Positions 60,201 to 64,000 of a DNA stretch of 64,000 bases are shown here, piece after piece. Location: NCBI GenBank assembly GCA_013350335.1, contig CM023540.1:26391175-26455174 (forward strand), written 5' to 3'. The position numbers were made by a program, and so were the translations under genes. This DNA comes from Chimonanthus salicifolius. Lineage: Eukaryota; Streptophyta; Magnoliopsida; Laurales; Calycanthaceae. How positions within the stretch are numbered: the stretch's first letter is position 1; each line of letters begins with the position of its first letter. The notes beneath the pieces are model-generated. The model worked only from the letters and a program-made list of their open reading frames with translations. It had not been told where the DNA came from and ran no database searches.

Positions 60201-63200
60201 CTATTACATCTAATTGAATTTGTAAAATTATTGGATCGACAAATAATGAATCAAATTAGTATAGACTATAGAGATGACAGCGGATGACAATGAGTATGAT
60301 CTATAGATAATAATAAATTTCTTTTTTAATCAGATTCAATTTTATTTATTTTTTTAATTATTTACTTGACTTGACTCTATTTAACTTGAATTTATATATT
60401 TTTTTTAAATAAAATAATAAAAGACAAATTATATTTAAAATAAAATAGAATATTAATGACTTAGTTTTCACGTCGAGATATGGCAAATTGAAACAATAAA
60501 CTAATTCTTTTAACTTAATTGGATATACAGACCAAAATTAATAAAAATATATATATATAAATTATTTAAATATTAATTTTAATTTAATTCGGATTCATTT
60601 TGAGTTTGGGATTTTCAAGTTAGATCAATGTAATTTTCTTTTGAGAAATACATGATCCGAATCCAATTTTGTTGAGTTAAGTCAGGCAGATTGACAGGTT
60701 GGATAAAAAATTGCCACTCCTAAATGTGAAGGTTATGATCATTTTATAAATTTTCTAATCAAGTACTTTTTACTTTATCCATCCAACGGTGAGTCCAATA
60801 ATTTCACAAAGTCTACTTGCAAGAGGCTGCATATATCTAAATGTTGTCAAGCCCGATGTGGACTTAGGTTCAATCTCATCCAGATGAAGGGTGCCTAACC
60901 CAATCTACGGGAGGGGTGTAATTTATGTTAGGGACACCCTATTTCCAACTGACCTGACCTGACTTGACCCCTCCCAAATACAATGGTCTGAATTGTAAAC
61001 TCGTTGGCCATTTAGAAGTTGATCGAGTCATGGGCAGGTGAGATGAGAATTGGGTAACTGGGTTAAAAATTTGTGATTCAAATTGAATATAGGCCAGGCT
61101 AGGATTAGATTTCAGCCTGACCCACTGGCCCAAGTTTCACCTCTTATTTACTACCTAGCCCCTGCCTCTTTCAGGTTCAAAAATGAAATCTCATGTCAGG
61201 TAGCAATAGGTTCGATCAGGTCTGAGTTTGCCCATGTAGAATTCAGATTGGGCGTTGTGTTGGCCTGAAACCTGAATTGACCCGAGAAGTACCCAACTTA
61301 TTGATTGGGCTTGATCTGTTGAATGGTCTGGGTCACATTCTATTACGTACATACACAGATGCTGGATGAGTCATTTGCGCAGCGTCTTACCCATGTGCAA
61401 GGCAGCTTGAACTGGCCCACCAAGAGCCCACTGATGGCTGGATTTAGTCCTAGATTTTAAACCGATGGGTTGGGCCCAGGAGTGAATCAAGGTTGAAACA
61501 AGGATTATTTTGTTAGGATCTTTCTTAAAGGGGCCTATTTTAGGAAGAAACATACGGAAACATAAATTGACCTGAAATATTTTGTCTAGTTGTTTTATGT
61601 AAAATTCTAAAAGAACTTCAAACCAATTTTCTTAGTCTCCCAGTTTCACTCAAAATTTTTCAGTGGAAAATGTTTAGGGGGTAATCAACTAGGTATCAGT
61701 TGCGTTAAAGGGTTACAAATCTCAGTTGATACGGTGCGTATCGGCCGTACTGGTGAGATATCAGCCGAAATTGCAGAGATCTCGCCGATATCGGCCAGTT
61801 AGTACTATGCCAAGCCCTAGCTCATTAACACAAGAAAGCTCGAGTCTAACATGGGCTGAAATGATATGTACAAGCCCAAATTCAAAAAAATAGGCAGACT
61901 GGCAAATCAATTCTGATGAAAGAAGAGGGGAAAAAACTAAGATTGGAACTCGGGTCATCTGGTTTTGACCCAACCCGCATGTCCAACTCGAGAAATCATG
62001 TGGGTCACGTCGGATCGAGAAGACAAAAATCCACATGGAATTCAGGGTCGAATCGGGTTGAAGAAATTTCAAGTAACCCGACCTAGCCCAGTCCAACTCA
62101 ACTAAAATCAGGCTGAAATAGGTTTAGAATTCGAGTCGGGTCAGAATTCAAGTTGAGTTGTATTAGAATTTGCGACGGATATAGTCGATAATTTATGGGG
62201 TAATAGTTCAGATTGGGTCAGATTTCATAAATATTGACTCCGGTCCAATTAGATTTTAAGAAACCTGGCTCGACTAGACCCCATCTCAGTCCTCAAAAAA
62301 CAGTCGACAATTTGGCACATAGGTTGCAGATAGTATCAATGAATGCAATTGTTTTATTTAAAAAGAAAATAGTTTCGACGTTGTTAATGAATCCACCATC
62401 AGTCAACGAGTCCATCGAAAGATTCTATTCCATTTAGTGGAACATAAAAATAAATTCAAAACCACCAACCTGGCCAATATCTTTGTGCTGGACACTTTGG
62501 AAATCCACCATTGCCATTTATTCTCCAATATAGAAAGAATGCTCTACTTACAAAAAAGTCTTGCTGCCTCCCACCAAGATTCTTAAGATAATAATGATAT
62601 CGAAAATTCTCTCATGACGTAATGACTCATGTGCTTTCATGATTTAATTTAACTTTAATAATAATATTATTTTATTTTATATATTAACCTTAGTAAAGTA
62701 GGGAATATATTGTCGATATATTATTCATTAAAAATATTTTATTTAAATATCTTTCTTTATTTAATTTAAGTAAATAAAATTGCTAATTGATAGGAAGATT
62801 CACTTTGACCATCTTTTTTATTTAGTTTAAATCAGGTACTTATATGTTTTTAGTGAGAGTAATTTCATTTAAATTCTGATATCAATGACTACTTTTTTAA
62901 TTTTATAACGGCAATATAACTATTTTTTTTGTCTATTTTTATATAATTTAAATTTTAGCTACGAGAACCTCTTGAGTCAATATACATGAGGGAGTCGAAT
63001 TTAACATTATATCAGAGGTCCGATATTGGAAAGGGATAGCCATCTTCAGCAGCCACGAAGATTCTCTAATGGGATTAATAATGAAGACACCCTCAACTCA
63101 GAAAAGTCTTTCTGCTTTCCACCAAGATTATCAAGATATTGTGATAAATGCCCAGTCTTTTCCTAGAAATTGTAGGGAGATGAAATCAACACCTTGGAAA

Positions 63201-64000
63201 CTCTAATCAGTTGTGAAGAAGCTTCTCAGTGTGTGAAAAGGAACAGAGTATGAAGTCATGGACTGAGAAGGACGGAGGGAGCAGGCCAAAGTTCATCTGA
63301 TCTGAGGAGGAAATGAATGGTGGAGGTGTGGGAATATAGGACTACCCACAATCATGTTGTTTGATAACTCTGAAAGGAGAGGAACCTGGAAAGAGACACC
63401 TCATCTGTTTGCCATCTAATCTAGTAGAATCTGTAAATGCCACTTTTCAAGTTTCAAATTACTCTACAGTAGGCATTTCATCAGAATATTAGTCAAAATC
63501 AGGCATCCAATTCTAAGTTGATGATCACCATACAAGTACGAATACACTGCCAAACTACCCTTCCTCTAGACTTTTAAAAGAAGCTCCTAAGTCTGATTAT
63601 TTTTATCAAAGTTCCAAGTCTGAACGGCTTTAGAGGCTAAAGCCGGAGCTCATCCGATTAAGTTTAATTATTTTGTATCTAGTATTTTTATTTTTTTTGT
63701 AAATTAAAAAATATAACTGTACAAATTGAAAGAATACTTAAATATATACAATCGCTTTAAAATTCAGTCCAAAATTCAATTTCTAATGCTTTGATCTTAA
63801 AATTAAGAACCGCCGAAGATACAATAACTTAGCAAATGAAGAAATTTTCAACCTTGGGATCTATTCTTAGAGTTCACCATATTAAACATGTCTAATTAAG
63901 TAACAGTCTCCTTCAATGGAGATGTGATCTTCAATAAGTAGCTAATTAAAGATCTTTTCAACCTTGACCCATTTCTAAGATTAACATATTAATGTGTCAA
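60201..64000. other. Intergenic, no gene seen
   Basis: 60900-62250 is dominated by GGGTC/GACCCG/CAACTC words, a decayed repeat type. 61735-61798 is a cluster of TATCGGCC/GATATC words like those of the MITE at 3525. 62640-62950 and 63600-63750 are very AT-rich. No exon was supported. Confidence 0.5.
61735..61798. repeat. CGATAT-palindrome cluster, MITE-like
   Basis: GCGTATCGGCCGTACTGG, GAGATATCAGCCG and CTCGCCGATATCGGCC are the same words that fill the MITEs at 3525-4048 and 12572-12702. Ends and target duplication could not be identified. Confidence 0.5.

Overview
This is nuclear DNA from a flowering plant. It is AT-rich, its genes are split by canonical GT-AG introns, and most of the window is old transposon debris. 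Five protein-coding genes can be supported, and every one was assembled from exons by hand because long reading frames are scarce. I cannot name the species from the sequence.

Layout, left to right. 342-1004 (+) is the last three exons of an organellar methionyl-tRNA formyltransferase gene whose 5' part lies outside the window. 1005-8100 is intergenic and holds a 524-bp hAT-like MITE built of CGATAT palindromes and a tRNA-derived SINE with its target duplication. 8309-9362 (+) is a small heavy-metal-associated isoprenylated plant protein (HIPP). 9400-22600 is a repeat-rich gene desert. It contains a second hAT-like MITE, an apparently complete 336-bp TRIM retrotransposon, a 1.9-kb fold-back element with a 9-bp target duplication (Mutator-like), TRIM and LTR remnants and another SINE. 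22890-25102 (-) is a second HIPP with a long glycine-rich tail and the same two intron positions as the first.

25400-30300 is intergenic with further mobile-element remnants. 30467-33480 (-) is a two-exon gene for an acidic, probably mitochondrial protein of unknown function. 35016-60058 (-) is a 25-kb gene for the U5 snRNP assembly factor AAR2, with 13 coding exons. Its introns are loaded with LTR-like repeats, LINE and SINE fragments, a hAT-like family and a tiny plastid-derived insert. As written here, AAR2 carries a 1-nt insertion in exon 10 that gives a premature stop. 60100-64000 is intergenic.

The genes do not form a pathway. They cover organellar translation initiation (formyltransferase), metal-binding prenylated proteins (two HIPPs), an unknown organellar protein and spliceosome assembly (AAR2). 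The most unusual structures are the 1.9-kb nested palindrome at 16569-18459, the intact TRIM at 13509-13844, and the AAR2 frameshift.
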